DNA of 64,000 nucleotides, from the NCBI GenBank assembly GCA_028293765.1, contig JAQGOG010000093.1, positions 1 to 64,000 of the forward strand. Reading direction: 5' to 3'. The DNA is from Gammaproteobacteria bacterium (GTDB taxonomy: Bacteria; Pseudomonadota; Gammaproteobacteria; Steroidobacterales; Steroidobacteraceae). Position 1 is the first letter of the stretch. Every line of letters starts with the position of its first letter. The notes under the pieces were generated by a model that was not told where the DNA came from, made no database searches, and saw only the letters and a program-made list of their open reading frames with translations. Below, piece by piece: positions 17,930 to 28,350 of the stretch. A program made the position numbers and the translations under genes.

Positions 17930-18853
17930 ATGTCAGGCGACAGATCCTCCACCGCAGCGCGCAGCACGGCCACCCCGAAGGCGGCATCGAGCGGTGCAAT
18001 CATCCTCGACGGCAAAGCCTTTGCGGCGCAGGTGCGGCAGGCAGTGGCACTCCATGCCGGTGAATTTGCGAGCCGTTTTGGCCGCCCGCCGGGACTGGCC
18101 GTAATCAAGGTTGGCGAGGATCCCGCGTCCTGCGTCTACGTCAAGAGCAAGAGAAAGGCCTGTTCGGAAGGCGGCATCGCGTCCTTCGAGCATGACCTGC
18201 CGGCGGCGACGACTGAGGCGCAATTGATCACGCTCGTGTATGCGCTGAATCACGACGATCGCGTCGACGGCATTCTCGTGCAATTGCCGTTACCGAACGG
18301 GACAGACGCGAATCGCGTGATGGACGCGATCGATCCGGCGAAGGATGTCGACGGCTTTCACCCCGTAAACACGGGACTGCTCGCCCAGAAACGTCCGAAA
18401 TTGCGCCCTTGCACGCCGTACGGTGTCATCCGGCTCGCGGAAGGATATGGGATCGCGTTGCGCGGTCTACGGGCAACTGTCGTCGGTGCATCGAACATCG
18501 TCGGCCGCCCGATGGCGCTCGAGCTGCTGCTGGCCGGAGCAACGGTCACGGTGTGTCACACGGGTACGCGCGATTTGCGGGCTGAAGTCGAACGTGCCGA
18601 GGTGCTCGTGGCCGCCGTCGGTAAGGCGGGGTTCATACCGGGCGAGTGGATCCGTCCAGGCGCCGCCGTGTTCGATGTTGGAATCAACCGCATCGCCCCG
18701 GGGAAGCTCGTGGGCGATGTGGAGTACGAGCCGGCGGCCCGGCGCGCCGGCTGGATCACGCCCGTGCCGGGCGGTGTGGGTCCCATGACGATCGCGATGT
18801 TGCTGTCCAACGCGGTCGCCGCGGCTTTCATGAGGGCAGGCGGAAAAAACTAA
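17930..18853 (+). CDS. folD: Bifunctional methylenetetrahydrofolate dehydrogenase/cyclohydrolase
   Basis: This protein of about 307 residues converts methylene-THF to methenyl- and formyl-THF with NADP. The substrate region [18 protein letters not shown] carries the catalytic Lys, GILVQLPLP and DVDGFHPVN are conserved, and the Rossmann motif is [27 protein letters not shown] closes the protein. The start at 17930 is selected because GAGGTG lies six bases upstream; ATG 17924 and GTG 17921 are in-frame alternatives. An N-terminal tail of about 20 extra residues (Ser/Thr/Ala-rich) precedes the normal start of the family. It sits 10 bases after the pfkB gene. Confidence 0.95.
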   Translation: MSGDRSSTAARSTATPKAASSGAIILDGKAFAAQVRQAVALHAGEFASRFGRPPGLAVIKVGEDPASCVYVKSKRKACSEGGIASFEHDLPAATTEAQLITLVYALNHDDRVDGILVQLPLPNGTDANRVMDAIDPAKDVDGFHPVNTGLLAQKRPKLRPCTPYGVIRLAEGYGIALRGLRATVVGASNIVGRPMALELLLAGATVTVCHTGTRDLRAEVERAEVLVAAVGKAGFIPGEWIRPGAAVFDVGINRIAPGKLVGDVEYEPAARRAGWITPVPGGVGPMTIAMLLSNAVAAAFMRAGGKN

Positions 18854-18913
18854 CGGCGCTCGCCAGTCTGACCGGCTTCGAGCGCCTGGCGAATGAGCGG
18901 ATCATTTTTGTAA

Positions 18914-20332
<1,419 letters not shown>

Positions 20333-20379
20333 GCTTCGGATCCGCCCGCATCGGCGAGCGGACGATTTTCGGATATGCC

Positions 20380-20412
20380 CCGGGGTGCGAGGGCTGGAAC
20401 CTCGCACCCCGG
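20380..20412 (+). terminator. Strong hairpin after ligM
   Basis: CCGGGGTGCGAGG (20380-20392) pairs perfectly over 13 bp with CCTCGCACCCCGG (20400-20412), loop GCTGGAA. It lies about 48 bases past the ligM stop. There is no T-run, so it may end transcription inefficiently or mark an mRNA 3' end. Confidence 0.6.
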
Positions 20413-20633
20413 CTGCGTGACCCCATATAGTGCCCTTGGCGGACGGCTCCCGGCTCCGCAAGGCCGTGGATCACCCGTCAAAAGGACCCGAGCCGCCTTC
20501 CAGGCCAGGGTCCGATAATTGCTGTCGCCCACCCCTCGTCGGGGCCTCCACTCGGGCACCCGCATATGCGGGCGACGGGGTAAACTATCTTTTTCCCCTT
20601 GGATCTTTCTTTTTTTGGCGGGAACCTAAACAA
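20413..20633 (+). promoter_or_regulatory. Structured leader of metK
   Basis: About 220 bases precede metK. Visible structure includes GTCGCCC (20524-20530) able to pair with GGGCGAC (20570-20576), a CCCC-TCGTC-GGGG hairpin inside it, and the palindrome CCCGCATATGCGGG (20559-20572), which competes with the outer stem. T-rich runs follow at about 20590 and 20609. Mutually exclusive stems followed by T-runs resemble an attenuator. I do not recognise any known SAM riboswitch class here. Confidence 0.45.
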
Positions 20634-21806
20634 ATGGCCAATAACTTCCTGTTTACGTCCGAGTCCGTCTCCGAGGGCCACCCGGACAAGGTGGCGGACC
20701 AGATTTCGGATGCCGTTCTGGATGCCATCCTGAAAGACGATAAGCGCGGGCGCGTAGCCTGCGAGACGCTGATCAAGACCGGCGTCGTCGTAGTCGCGGG
20801 CGAAGTCACCACGTCGGCGTGGGTGGACGTGGAAGCGTTGGTCCGCAAGACCGTGCTCGACATCGGCTACAACTCATCCGACATGGGCTTTGACGGCGCC
20901 AGCTGCGGCGTGGTCAACATCATCGGCAAGCAGTCCCCCGACATCGCCCAGGGCGTGGATCGCAAAGACGAGCGCAAGCAGGGCGCCGGCGACCAGGGGC
21001 TGATGTTCGGCTACGCTACGAACGAGACGGACGTACTGATGCCGGCGGCCATCACGCTGGCGCACCGCCTGGTGAAGCGCCAGGCGCAGGTGAGAAAGGC
21101 CGGCAAGTTGAAATGGCTGCGGCCGGATGCGAAGAGCCAGGTCACTCTGCGCTACGAGAACGACAAGCCGGTGGGCCTCGAGGCGGTCGTGCTGTCGACC
21201 CAGCACAGCGACGACATCTCCACCAAGGCGCTGCGCGAGGCTGTAATTGAGGAGATCCTCAAGCCGATCCTGCCCGCGAAGTGGATCGACAAGCGCACCA
21301 AGTACCACATCAACCCGACGGGACGCTTCGTTGTCGGCGGACCGGTGGGCGACTGCGGACTCACGGGCCGCAAGATCATTGTGGATACCTACGGCGGTTT
21401 CGCGCGCCACGGTGGTGGCGCGTTCTCCGGCAAGGATCCTTCGAAGGTCGATCGCTCGGCCGCCTATGCGGCGCGCTACGTAGCGAAGAACATCGTGGCG
21501 GCGGGCCTTGCCGAGCGCTGCGAAGTGCAGGTGTCGTACGCCATCGGCGTGGCGGAACCGACTTCGATCATGATCGAGACATTCGGTACGAGCAGCCTGT
21601 CGCGCGAGCGGCTGACGCAGTTGGTGCGCAAGCACTTCGACCTTACGCCGTACGGTCTGCGCGAGATGCTCGATCTCGTGCGCCCGATTTACCAGAAGAC
21701 CGCCGCATACGGGCACTTCGGCCGCAGCGAGCCGGAGTTCACCTGGGAAAAGACCGATCGCGCGGCACTCCTGGCGTCCGAAGGCAAGAGCGTGCGCGCA
21801 GCCTGA
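20634..21806 (+). CDS. metK: S-adenosylmethionine synthetase
   Basis: This 390-residue enzyme makes SAM from methionine and ATP. Signatures are [13 protein letters not shown] at the N-terminus, [12 protein letters not shown] (family GAGDQG motif), [25 protein letters not shown] and [16 protein letters not shown] (ATP-binding). The ATG at 20634 gives the normal family start; the longer frame runs into the leader. It is followed by an SAH riboswitch and ahcY, making a metK-ahcY methyl-cycle pair directly after ligM. Confidence 0.98.
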   Translation: MANNFLFTSESVSEGHPDKVADQISDAVLDAILKDDKRGRVACETLIKTGVVVVAGEVTTSAWVDVEALVRKTVLDIGYNSSDMGFDGASCGVVNIIGKQSPDIAQGVDRKDERKQGAGDQGLMFGYATNETDVLMPAAITLAHRLVKRQAQVRKAGKLKWLRPDAKSQVTLRYENDKPVGLEAVVLSTQHSDDISTKALREAVIEEILKPILPAKWIDKRTKYHINPTGRFVVGGPVGDCGLTGRKIIVDTYGGFARHGGGAFSGKDPSKVDRSAAYAARYVAKNIVAAGLAERCEVQVSYAIGVAEPTSIMIETFGTSSLSRERLTQLVRKHFDLTPYGLREMLDLVRPIYQKTAAYGHFGRSEPEFTWEKTDRAALLASEGKSVRAA

Positions 21807-21847
21807 GCCAAGAATCACGCCGCGCCAAGGTGGCGCGGCGATGCTCG

Positions 21848-21941
21848 GCTCCTGAGGAGCGCTGCGACAGGTGGGTGGGATCCGATCTCGCCGCACCTGC
21901 CAGGCTCAGGAGCTTCAGCGTGTTTAACCAACACGGCGCTC
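21848..21941 (+). promoter_or_regulatory. S-adenosylhomocysteine (SAH) riboswitch upstream of ahcY
   Basis: The sequence fits the SAH riboswitch consensus as I know it. P1 is GCTCCTGAG (21848-21856) with CTCAGGAGC (21905-21913). The conserved GAGGAGCGCTGC strand follows P1, a CAGGTG/CACCTG helix (21868-21873 with 21894-21899) leads to GCCAGGCTC, and a GTGTT/AACAC hairpin (21920-21924 with 21930-21934) follows. GAGCGC (21857-21862) can form the pseudoknot with GCGCTC (21936-21941). This class turns on SAH hydrolase genes when SAH accumulates, and ahcY begins 26 bases downstream. Confidence 0.93.
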
Positions 21942-21966
21942 GTTTCCGACATCGGAGTAGTGAAGT

Positions 21967-23400
21967 ATGAACGCCACATTGAAAACGGCCGCGGCAGCCA
22001 GCTCGGGGCCCGTGGATTACAAGGTCGCCGACCTTGCGCTCGCCGACTGGGGTCGCAAGGAAATCCTCATCGCCGAGACCGAAATGCCCGGCCTGATGGC
22101 CATCCGCGACGAGTTCGCCCCGAAGCAGCCGCTGCAGGGAGCGCGCATCACAGGCTCGCTGCACATGACGATCCAGACGGCAGTGCTCATCGAAACTCTG
22201 CAGGCACTCGGAGCGCAAGTTCGCTGGGCCTCGTGCAACATCTTCTCGACGCAGGATCATGCGGCCGCCGCTATTGCGGTCCGGGGCACGCCGGTCTATG
22301 CGTGGAAGGGTGAGTCCCTCGTGGACTACTGGGACTACACGCACAAGATCTTCGAGTGGCCGGACGGCGGCTACACCAACATGATCCTCGATGACGGCGG
22401 CGACGCCACGATGCTGCTGCATCTGGGCACGACCGCGGAAACCGACCAGAGCGTGCTCTCCAAGCCCACGAGCGAGGAAGAAGAAGCGCTGTTCGCTGCC
22501 ATCAAGGCCAAGCTGAAGACCGATCCGAAGTGGTATTCCACGCGCCTCGAGCAGGTCAAAGGCGTGACGGAAGAGACCACCACGGGCGTGAAACGCCTGT
22601 ACCAGATGGCCAAGGAGGGGAAGCTGGCCTTCCCCGCCATCAACGTCAACGACTCGGTCACGAAGAGCAAGTTCGACAATCTGTACGGCTGCCGCGAGTC
22701 GCTGGTGGACGGCATCAAGCGCGCAACCGATGTGATGATCGCGGGCAAGGTTGCCGTTGTTGCCGGCTACGGCGACGTCGGCAAGGGCTCGGCGCAGGCA
22801 CTGCGTGCGCTGTCAGCGCAGGTATGGGTGACCGAGATCGATCCGATCTGCGCGTTGCAGGCGGCGATGGAAGGTTACCGCGTCGTCACGCTGGACTATG
22901 CGGCCGATAAGGCGGACATCTTTGTCACATGCACCGGCAACTTCCACGTGATCACGCACGATCACATGAAGCGCATGAAGAACAATGCGATTGTCTGCAA
23001 CATCGGGCATTTCGACAACGAGATCGACGTGGCGAGCCTGAAGCAGTACAAGTGGGAGAACATCAAGCCGCAGGTCGATCACATCATCTTCCCGGACGGC
23101 CGGCGGATGATTCTGCTGGCGGAGGGTCGCCTGGTGAACCTGGGCTGTGGCACGGGGCATCCGAGCTATGTCATGAGCTCGAGCTTCGCGAACCAGACGA
23201 TCGCGCAGATCGAGCTGTTCAGCCACACCGCGAAGTATCCGGTCGGCGTGTACGTACTGCCGAAGCACCTCGATGAAAAGGTGGCGCGGCTGCAGCTGGC
23301 GAAGCTGAATGCCGAGCTCACCGTCCTGACGGATACGCAGGCGGCGTACATCAGCGTCGATAAGGGCGGCCCTTACAAACCGGATCACTACCGCTATTGA
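21967..23400 (+). CDS. ahcY: S-adenosylhomocysteine hydrolase
   Basis: This 477-residue NAD-dependent enzyme splits SAH into homocysteine and adenosine, relieving product inhibition of methyltransferases. The NAD site [18 protein letters not shown] is near residue 262, [17 protein letters not shown] and the C-terminal KPDHYRY are family marks, and the long form with an insert around residue 160 is typical of proteobacteria. The upstream SAH riboswitch gives its regulation. It completes the metK-ahcY methyl cycle beside the LigM/MetF/FolD genes. Confidence 0.98.
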   Translation: MNATLKTAAAASSGPVDYKVADLALADWGRKEILIAETEMPGLMAIRDEFAPKQPLQGARITGSLHMTIQTAVLIETLQALGAQVRWASCNIFSTQDHAAAAIAVRGTPVYAWKGESLVDYWDYTHKIFEWPDGGYTNMILDDGGDATMLLHLGTTAETDQSVLSKPTSEEEEALFAAIKAKLKTDPKWYSTRLEQVKGVTEETTTGVKRLYQMAKEGKLAFPAINVNDSVTKSKFDNLYGCRESLVDGIKRATDVMIAGKVAVVAGYGDVGKGSAQALRALSAQVWVTEIDPICALQAAMEGYRVVTLDYAADKADIFVTCTGNFHVITHDHMKRMKNNAIVCNIGHFDNEIDVASLKQYKWENIKPQVDHIIFPDGRRMILLAEGRLVNLGCGTGHPSYVMSSSFANQTIAQIELFSHTAKYPVGVYVLPKHLDEKVARLQLAKLNAELTVLTDTQAAYISVDKGGPYKPDHYRY

Positions 23401-23407
23401 GTTGATC

Positions 23408-23447
23408 CGTGCATCGGCCCGCCGAAACGGGGGCCGATGCACGTTTT
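23408..23447 (+). terminator. Intrinsic terminator of metK-ahcY
   Basis: A 13-bp perfect stem, CGTGCATCGGCCC (23408-23420) with GGGCCGATGCACG (23431-23443), is followed directly by TTTT. It begins eight bases after the ahcY stop codon. Confidence 0.9.
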
Positions 23448-23648
23448 CCACGCGACCGGTAGTAGCCTGTAGCCGAAGAGTTTCCTGCCGACCGATCGGG
23501 CCACGACGCGTCGTTGCCGCGCCCATGGTCGAATTGCGCACGCACTATTCTCCTTTATGGTGTCCAGCCGGAGCCGAACAGCCTTGGCGCATGGCTCGTT
23601 TCCGGCGGATTGGGAATGACACCGGTTTCCCTTACACAGGACATTCGC

Positions 23649-24452
23649 ATGGATAGTGACGCAGTTGCCGAAGAATTCGTCCGGGCGCGACTCGACGCCG
23701 TAGCGTTGGCCGACTTCCCGGGCACCGTCCCCGCGACCCTCAACGCCGCCTACGCTTATCAGGATCGGGCGATCGCGCTCTGGCCTGACAATGTCGCGGG
23801 GTGGAAAGTGGGGCGCGTCGGGCCGCTCTGGCTCGAACGGGTGGGAGAGGACCGGCTCGTGGGGCCGATCTTCCGGCGTGGCATCCGGCTCGCTCCATCG
23901 CAGCAGCTCGTGGAGTTCCCGGTGTTTACCGCCGGATTTGCCGCGGTGGAGGCGGAATTCGTGTTTCGTCTGGCGGCGGATGCGCAATCCGACAAGACCC
24001 ATTGGACCCGCGAGGAGGCCTCCCAGCTGGTGTCGGCTCTGCACGTGGGCATCGAGACCGCGGGCAGTCCGCTCGCTTCCATCAACGAGCTGGGGCCTAC
24101 GGTCGTGGTTTCCGATTTCGGCAGCAACGCCGGCCTGTTGCTCGGGCCCGCGGTCCCAGACTGGCGCGCGCGCTCTTTCGAATCCCTGACCTGCGAGGTG
24201 TTCATCGAAGAGCGTTCGGTGGGGCGGGGCGGCGCGATGTCGTTGCCGGGAGGGCCGCTTGCCGCATTGGCGTTCGCGCTCGGGCGTTGCGCCCGCCGCG
24301 GTCTGCCTATGAAGGCGGGTTATGTCATATCGACAGGGGCTACGACCGGGATCCATGCCGTTCGCGCGGGGCAGAGCGTGCGTGTGATGTTCGATGGGAT
24401 CGCCGAGCTTCTGTGCCAGGCGATTCCGGCCGCAAAGGGCGTCCGCACGTAA
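23649..24452 (+). CDS. 2-keto-4-pentenoate hydratase family (MhpD/FAH-like) protein
   Basis: This 267-residue protein belongs to the hydratase/decarboxylase family that hydrates 2-hydroxypenta-2,4-dienoate in meta-cleavage pathways. Family traits are AYAYQDRAI near the N-terminus, VAGWKVGRVG, VEAEFVFRL near residue 98 (metal-ligand region), LHVGIETAGSPL, SDFGSNAGLLLGPAV and the C-terminal KAGYVISTGATTG. The ATG at 23649 with AGGA seven bases upstream is preferred over an upstream ATG at 23514. It follows the ahcY terminator, so it is a separate unit. A role below ring cleavage of demethylated aromatics is inferred. Confidence 0.85.
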   Translation: MDSDAVAEEFVRARLDAVALADFPGTVPATLNAAYAYQDRAIALWPDNVAGWKVGRVGPLWLERVGEDRLVGPIFRRGIRLAPSQQLVEFPVFTAGFAAVEAEFVFRLAADAQSDKTHWTREEASQLVSALHVGIETAGSPLASINELGPTVVVSDFGSNAGLLLGPAVPDWRARSFESLTCEVFIEERSVGRGGAMSLPGGPLAALAFALGRCARRGLPMKAGYVISTGATTGIHAVRAGQSVRVMFDGIAELLCQAIPAAKGVRT

Positions 24453-24496
24453 GGTACACACGCCGCGCGTTGCTCTTGAGTGCTGGGGAGGCGTGC

Positions 24497-24838
24497 GTGC
24501 ACGGCGCGCTGACTGGTGCATCCGAGACCGGAGAGACGCAGGTTCTCACCGCCTCCGACGTCCGCGTCACGGATTATCCGACCGTCTAGGCTACTCTCTG
24601 GATGGGAAAGATGATTGAGCGCGAGACGGACGGAAAGCTCAGTCTGCACGCCTATCACTCCGGTCAGCTGGGGCGTGAGAACGACACCGTGGATCTCGCG
24701 CGTTTCGGCATCACGCGCATCAACTTCGCTTCGCTCAACAATCCCGTTCCGGCGACGCAGGTCATGTCGCTCCCCTATGTGTTCGACTCTACGGAGCACA
24801 TGCGTCGCGCCGTGGATGGTCTTGAATGGTTCGCCTAG
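24497..24838 (+). pseudogene. Decayed TRAP transporter substrate-binding protein (DctP) remnant
   Basis: The frame from 24497 encodes a DctP-like mature N-terminus (TQVLTASDVRVTDYPTV), then a TAG at 24587-24589 where DctP proteins usually read Glu (PTVEA), then continues in the same frame with WMGKMIERETDGKLSLHAY, GQLGREND and SLPYVFDSTEHMRRAVDG. It stops at 24838, about one third into a normal DctP. A proper signal peptide is also missing. The gene is dead by nonsense mutation and truncation. Confidence 0.85.
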
Positions 24839-24962
24839 CTGGACGGAGCCCGTGGCTTTGCTGCTCATGAGCGTGGCGATGATGTTTGGCGCCGCCGTGG
24901 GCGTACTGGAGCGTCGCTCACAGTTCCCGATCTCCCAGCGCGTACGCAGCGCTGAAAATTGA
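24839..24962 (+). pseudogene. TRAP transporter small permease (DctQ) remnant
   Basis: About 40 codons resemble an internal membrane part of DctQ (EPVALLLMSVAMMFGAAVG, then LERRSQFPI). It runs straight on from the dctP remnant without the rest of either gene, so a deletion joined them. Its stop overlaps the dctM start in a TTGA junction, as in intact TRAP operons. Confidence 0.65.
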
Positions 24963-25630
24963 CGGCCGCCATTCTGTTCGGCGTATTCGCCGTCCTCCCC
25001 ATCATCGGCGTACCGGTTACATTCGCACTCACGGCGGCCTCGATCGGCGCTGTCATTTATCTGGGCTTGCCGACGTTCGTCGCGGTTCAGCAGCTCGCGG
25101 CCCGCGCGAGCCTCACGACCCTGATCGCCACCCCACTGTTTATTTTCGACGGTGAAACGACGATGGGGGGAGGGATCTCGGGCCGCGGCCGGCATCGGGC
25201 AGACACTGCTGCCGACCGTCGCTCTCATCATCACCGGCGCGCTCATGGCGCGCCGTCGCGGCTACGCGACCGGGCCGTTCTGCGGTTTTCGAGCCGTTTT
25301 GAGTCGGTTTATCGCGGCGCTGCCGGGTTTGTTGCTGGTGGGTGTCATCTTCGGCGGTATCCGTGCGGGAGTCTTTACGGCCCCATCGAGAGCGCCTCGA
25401 TTGCAGTCGGCTATGCGGTACGGGTCACGGCAATCGTGTATCGCAATCTCACGGTGCGGAACTTCGTCGAGGCTTGCAGGGGAGCCGTGCGGACCACACC
25501 GGCGATCGGGAAAATAAGCGTCGGCGACGTACTGCCATCTGGCCGCTCTATCTCGCTGTGCTCGCGGTCCTGCTCGTCATCGCATTCGTTCCGACGCTGT
25601 CGCTGTGGCTGCCGTCGTTGCTGCGGGCCG
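24959..25630 (+). pseudogene. TRAP transporter large permease (DctM) remnant, frameshifted
   Basis: DctM-like sequence is spread over two frames. The start reads TAAILFGVFAVLPIIGVPVT and LYI-type family text up to FIFDGETTMGGGIS. It then shifts frame at about 25180 to GIGQTLLPTVALIITGALMA and LPGLLLVGVIFGG, returns at about 25380 to ESASIAVGYAVRVTAIVYRN, and shifts again at about 25520 to LYLAVLAVLLVIAFVPTLSL. At under 230 codons it is about half of the usual 430-residue permease, so internal deletions also occurred. Confidence 0.85.
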
Positions 25631-26173
25631 CGCCCGCGGCCAACCCTACCCCTCGTTCCGCCAGCCTAAAATCTGTTTCACCCGACCGCGGCAACACCGC
25701 ATCAACTGGGGGCATCTCGAGGTCCGGCCGTCTTGCAACCCCGGCGCGTCGCTCGTTTCCCAGTGGATTTGTGCAGGCGCGCCCCCCGCACCCGTGTGCT
25801 TTTCGCCCGGGCTCCTGTTAAGAAGTGTTTAGATTGTGGAAGGGGCGCGGGAACTTGCAAAACTTACAAAGTTACAAGTTGGGCTCGCGGCCGGCGCCGG
25901 CACTGGAGGCTGCAGCGTGAGCGGTGGCTCACATCGGCGCCTCCGCCGCACCCAACTTCGGTGCCTGACATGCGTACTTGCGTCACGGAATCGGGCTAAC
26001 GGCGGCGCCGTAGACGTCCGCCGCCGGCGCCGCCGGGCAACACCTGACCCCTGACAGGGGGCGCCCAAACTCTTTCCAACATGTCAATACATCATGTTAG
26101 GCGCGCGTTTCGGCATTTATCCGTGTATGATCCGCTCCCACCCTATGGTTGGGTGTATTTGGAGTAATGAGTA
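25631..26173 (+). other. Gene-free stretch after the TRAP remnants
   Basis: About 540 bases with no supported gene. Short open frames on both strands lack family resemblance. The last 60 bases before the next gene contain CACCC-TATGG-TTGGGTG and GGAG close to the following ATG, so part of it is that gene's leader. The rest looks like decaying spacer. Confidence 0.5.
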
Positions 26174-26377
26174 ATGGCGAAACGTCCCCCGAATGATGGC
26201 TCTTCCTGGAGCTCCACTGAACTGAAAACCCTCAAGTCGCTCGCGAAGGCGGGAACCCCGACAGGCCAGGTGGCCAAGAAGCTCGGGCGTACTGCGGCTG
26301 CGGTTCAGCAGAAGGCCATGCGGGCAGGGATTTCCTTCAGGGCGGCCAAGCGGTCCGGCGCCAAGAAGAAGAAGTAA
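26174..26377 (+). CDS. Small basic helix-turn-helix (SANT/Myb-like) protein
   Basis: This 67-residue protein begins MAKRPPNDGSSWSSTELKTL and has a tri-helical pattern: WSSTELKTLKSLAKAG, TPTGQVAKKLGRT, AAAVQQKAMRAG. This matches SANT/Myb-like DNA-binding helices found in small unannotated proteobacterial proteins. The C-terminus is a Lys/Arg-rich tail (SGAKKKK). It is a single gene with its own terminator. DNA binding is inferred; the target is unknown. Confidence 0.75.
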   Translation: MAKRPPNDGSSWSSTELKTLKSLAKAGTPTGQVAKKLGRTAAAVQQKAMRAGISFRAAKRSGAKKKK

Positions 26378-26401
26378 GAAACGCCACTCCAGGCGTTTCT
26401 T
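26376..26401 (+). terminator. Terminator hairpin overlapping the stop of the small HTH gene
   Basis: AAGAAACGCC (26376-26385) pairs perfectly with GGCGTTTCTT (26392-26401), loop ACTCCA. The stem ends in T-rich sequence and begins within the TAA stop codon. Confidence 0.8.
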
Positions 26402-26581
26402 GAAGCAGGCTCGGGCGCCCGCCACGGCGGTGCGTCCGGCCTGACTTCCTCAAGCAGTCGGATGTTTCCCCCCCTTTAGCCGCGCCCTCCCTCCCTTGTC
26501 ACGGGCCTGGCGACTTGTCAGACTCCTCGGGTACTGACGATCGGCAAGCTGTATTGGTGAGGGATCAATAAAGGGGGCGGC

Positions 26582-27292
26582 ATGCTGAAGGTGATCCGGT
26601 TCACGTGTTTCTTCGTGGGAGGGGCCGTGGCAGCGGTCCTGAGCGCCTGTGACGTACAGGTGCATGACCAGACTCCGGCCGAATATCCGGCCAACCACGA
26701 TATCGGGATGTACACGATCAAGGCTACCGTGGCGCGCGATTCCATGGTGACGCCGGGCTCCGTGTTTCTCTTCGGCCTCGCCGGCCAGCAGAGGATCGAG
26801 CTCAATTCCAACCGCGACGGTACCGAATGGCAGGGGTTGTACGCGATCCGCTGCAAACCGAGCTTTCCGCTGCAGTTACTGGCCGCCTGGAAGCTCCAGG
26901 GCCTGACCACCAAACAGAAGCTCGTGCCGGCGCAGCCCCGCGAGATCAAGCTCGTCGAGCAGCCGCCGGTACGCGAAGCCAGCATCGATACTACGAAGGG
27001 TAAAGCCCCCAAGGGGGGCTGGCAGGGTGGCGTGAAATACCGCTTCACCACCGCGCAGACCACCCAGATCACCGCCGCACATATCGAGCCGGTCAGCCAG
27101 GATCCGGCGGATGTGGCCGCGGCGAAGGCTATCTCGGTGGTGAGTCCGCTCCCGGTGGATGTGCCTTGCGGCGCCCCTACGGAGGTGCAGCTTGCGTCGA
27201 CAGCGCCTAGCGCGCGGGGGAATCTGGTTATCGATACCAGTCACCCGGCGTTTCCGCACTGGACGACCAAGGTTGAGTTCGCTCCCAGGTAG
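26582..27292 (+). CDS. Hypothetical lipoprotein
   Basis: This 236-residue protein has a lipoprotein signal: a hydrophobic stretch ending in the lipobox LSAC with Cys near residue 23, so it is probably membrane-anchored in the periplasm. I recognise no domain in the mature part, which contains YTIKATVARDSMVTPGSVFL, a basic KGKAPKGGW segment and only three further Cys residues. AAGGGGGCGGC precedes the ATG. Neighbours give no functional hint. Confidence 0.75.
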   Translation: MLKVIRFTCFFVGGAVAAVLSACDVQVHDQTPAEYPANHDIGMYTIKATVARDSMVTPGSVFLFGLAGQQRIELNSNRDGTEWQGLYAIRCKPSFPLQLLAAWKLQGLTTKQKLVPAQPREIKLVEQPPVREASIDTTKGKAPKGGWQGGVKYRFTTAQTTQITAAHIEPVSQDPADVAAAKAISVVSPLPVDVPCGAPTEVQLASTAPSARGNLVIDTSHPAFPHWTTKVEFAPR

Positions 27293-27363
27293 CGGGTAGT
27301 TTCGGGTAACGGGTAGCTCAGGCAGCAGGCAGCCGCGCCATGGACTGGCGCGAGGAGCGCACG

Positions 27364-28116
27364 ATGATCAGCAAAACGACCCGGAACGGCTGGTTGGGGC
27401 GTATGGCCGGCGCGGCGCTCGGTTTGGCTGCCATCGCCTGCACGTCGTCCTCGCAGGCGGCGGCGCCGAACCCTGAGCCTGATTCCACCCCCGTGAAGAT
27501 TGGAATCATCGGAACGGGCCACATCGGCGGCGCGCTCGCGTCCCTGTGGGTTAAGTCCGGACACGACGTGCTGCTGTCCTCACGTCATCCCGATGAGCTC
27601 AAGAGTCTTGCCCAATCGCTGGGGTCCAAGGCGAGGGTGGGCACGCCTCACGATGCGGCCGTATTCGGGGATGTGGTGCTGCTATCCGTGCCCTACGGCG
27701 CCACGCCGCAAGTCGGCCATGACCTTGCCCATGAGCTCGCTGGCAAGATCGTGCTCGACACGGGCAATCCGTATCCGGCTCGCGATGGCCAGATGGCGGA
27801 AGAGGCGCGGCGGAAAGGAACCGGTGTGGCGTCTGCTGAGTTTCTTCCGGGCGTGCGTCTAGTGCGCGCATTCAATGCCATCAACTCCGGCAGCCTGGCC
27901 AGCGAAGCGCACCGCGCCGGTGAGCCTATGGCGATTCCGTTGGCAGGCGATGACAAGGAAGCGCTCGCTGTTGCCCAACGCCTCGTGAAAGATGCGGGCT
28001 TCGAGCCCGTTGTCGTGGGACCGCTCTCGCGTGCGAAGGAGTTCGATGTTGGCACGCCGGTCTACGTGAAACTCCTCACCGCTCCACAGTTGCGTAAGGC
28101 GCTCGGGCTGAAGTAA
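27364..28116 (+). CDS. Exported NADP-binding reductase-like protein (F420-dependent NADP oxidoreductase fold)
   Basis: This protein of about 250 residues has the Rossmann motif KIGIIGTGHIGGALASLW followed by LSSRHPDEL, as in NADPH:F420 oxidoreductases and related NAD(P)-binding proteins. VLLSVPYGAT and VLDTGNPYPARDG are also family-like. Unlike the usual cytoplasmic members it starts with about 30 residues that look like a signal sequence (GRMAGAALGLAAIAC, then SSSQAAA). The start at 27364 is chosen because GAGGAG lies six bases upstream. A cofactor-dependent enzyme in the periplasm would need its cofactor there, so the signal-like tail deserves checking. Confidence 0.75.
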   Translation: MISKTTRNGWLGRMAGAALGLAAIACTSSSQAAAPNPEPDSTPVKIGIIGTGHIGGALASLWVKSGHDVLLSSRHPDELKSLAQSLGSKARVGTPHDAAVFGDVVLLSVPYGATPQVGHDLAHELAGKIVLDTGNPYPARDGQMAEEARRKGTGVASAEFLPGVRLVRAFNAINSGSLASEAHRAGEPMAIPLAGDDKEALAVAQRLVKDAGFEPVVVGPLSRAKEFDVGTPVYVKLLTAPQLRKALGLK

Positions 28117-28280
28117 CCGGGACGCCTCGCCGCGCTACTGTTAGAAGCTGGAGGCGCACCGGAGTGACGCGACTCAAATCCGTCCGTACTAAAAAGGCGC
28201 CGTCGGGAGCGCGATCAAACCGGTGCGTGCTGAAGTGTCGCGCAGCGGCGCTGAACGCTGGGTGAATGGAGGGGGCCGAA

Positions 28281-28350
28281 GGAGGAAATCGAGCGCCTGC
28301 GCGCGCCGGTCTACTCCCTGAGCCGCGCGCGCAGGCGCTCGATTTCCTCC
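28281..28350 (-). repeat. 25-bp perfect inverted repeat spanning the phosphatase stop codon
   Basis: Positions 28281-28305 and 28326-28350 are perfect reverse complements, 25 bp each, separated by 20 bases. The right arm encodes the last residues before the phosphatase stop (EEIERLRARL) and the left arm lies beyond the stop, so the gene's 3' end is copied in reverse. The transcript would fold into a very stable hairpin without a T-run. Confidence 0.85.

Noticed and set aside
20413-20633. Known SAM-I or SAM-II riboswitch before metK
   Set aside because: The conserved cores of those classes are not visible; only generic hairpins and T-runs are seen.
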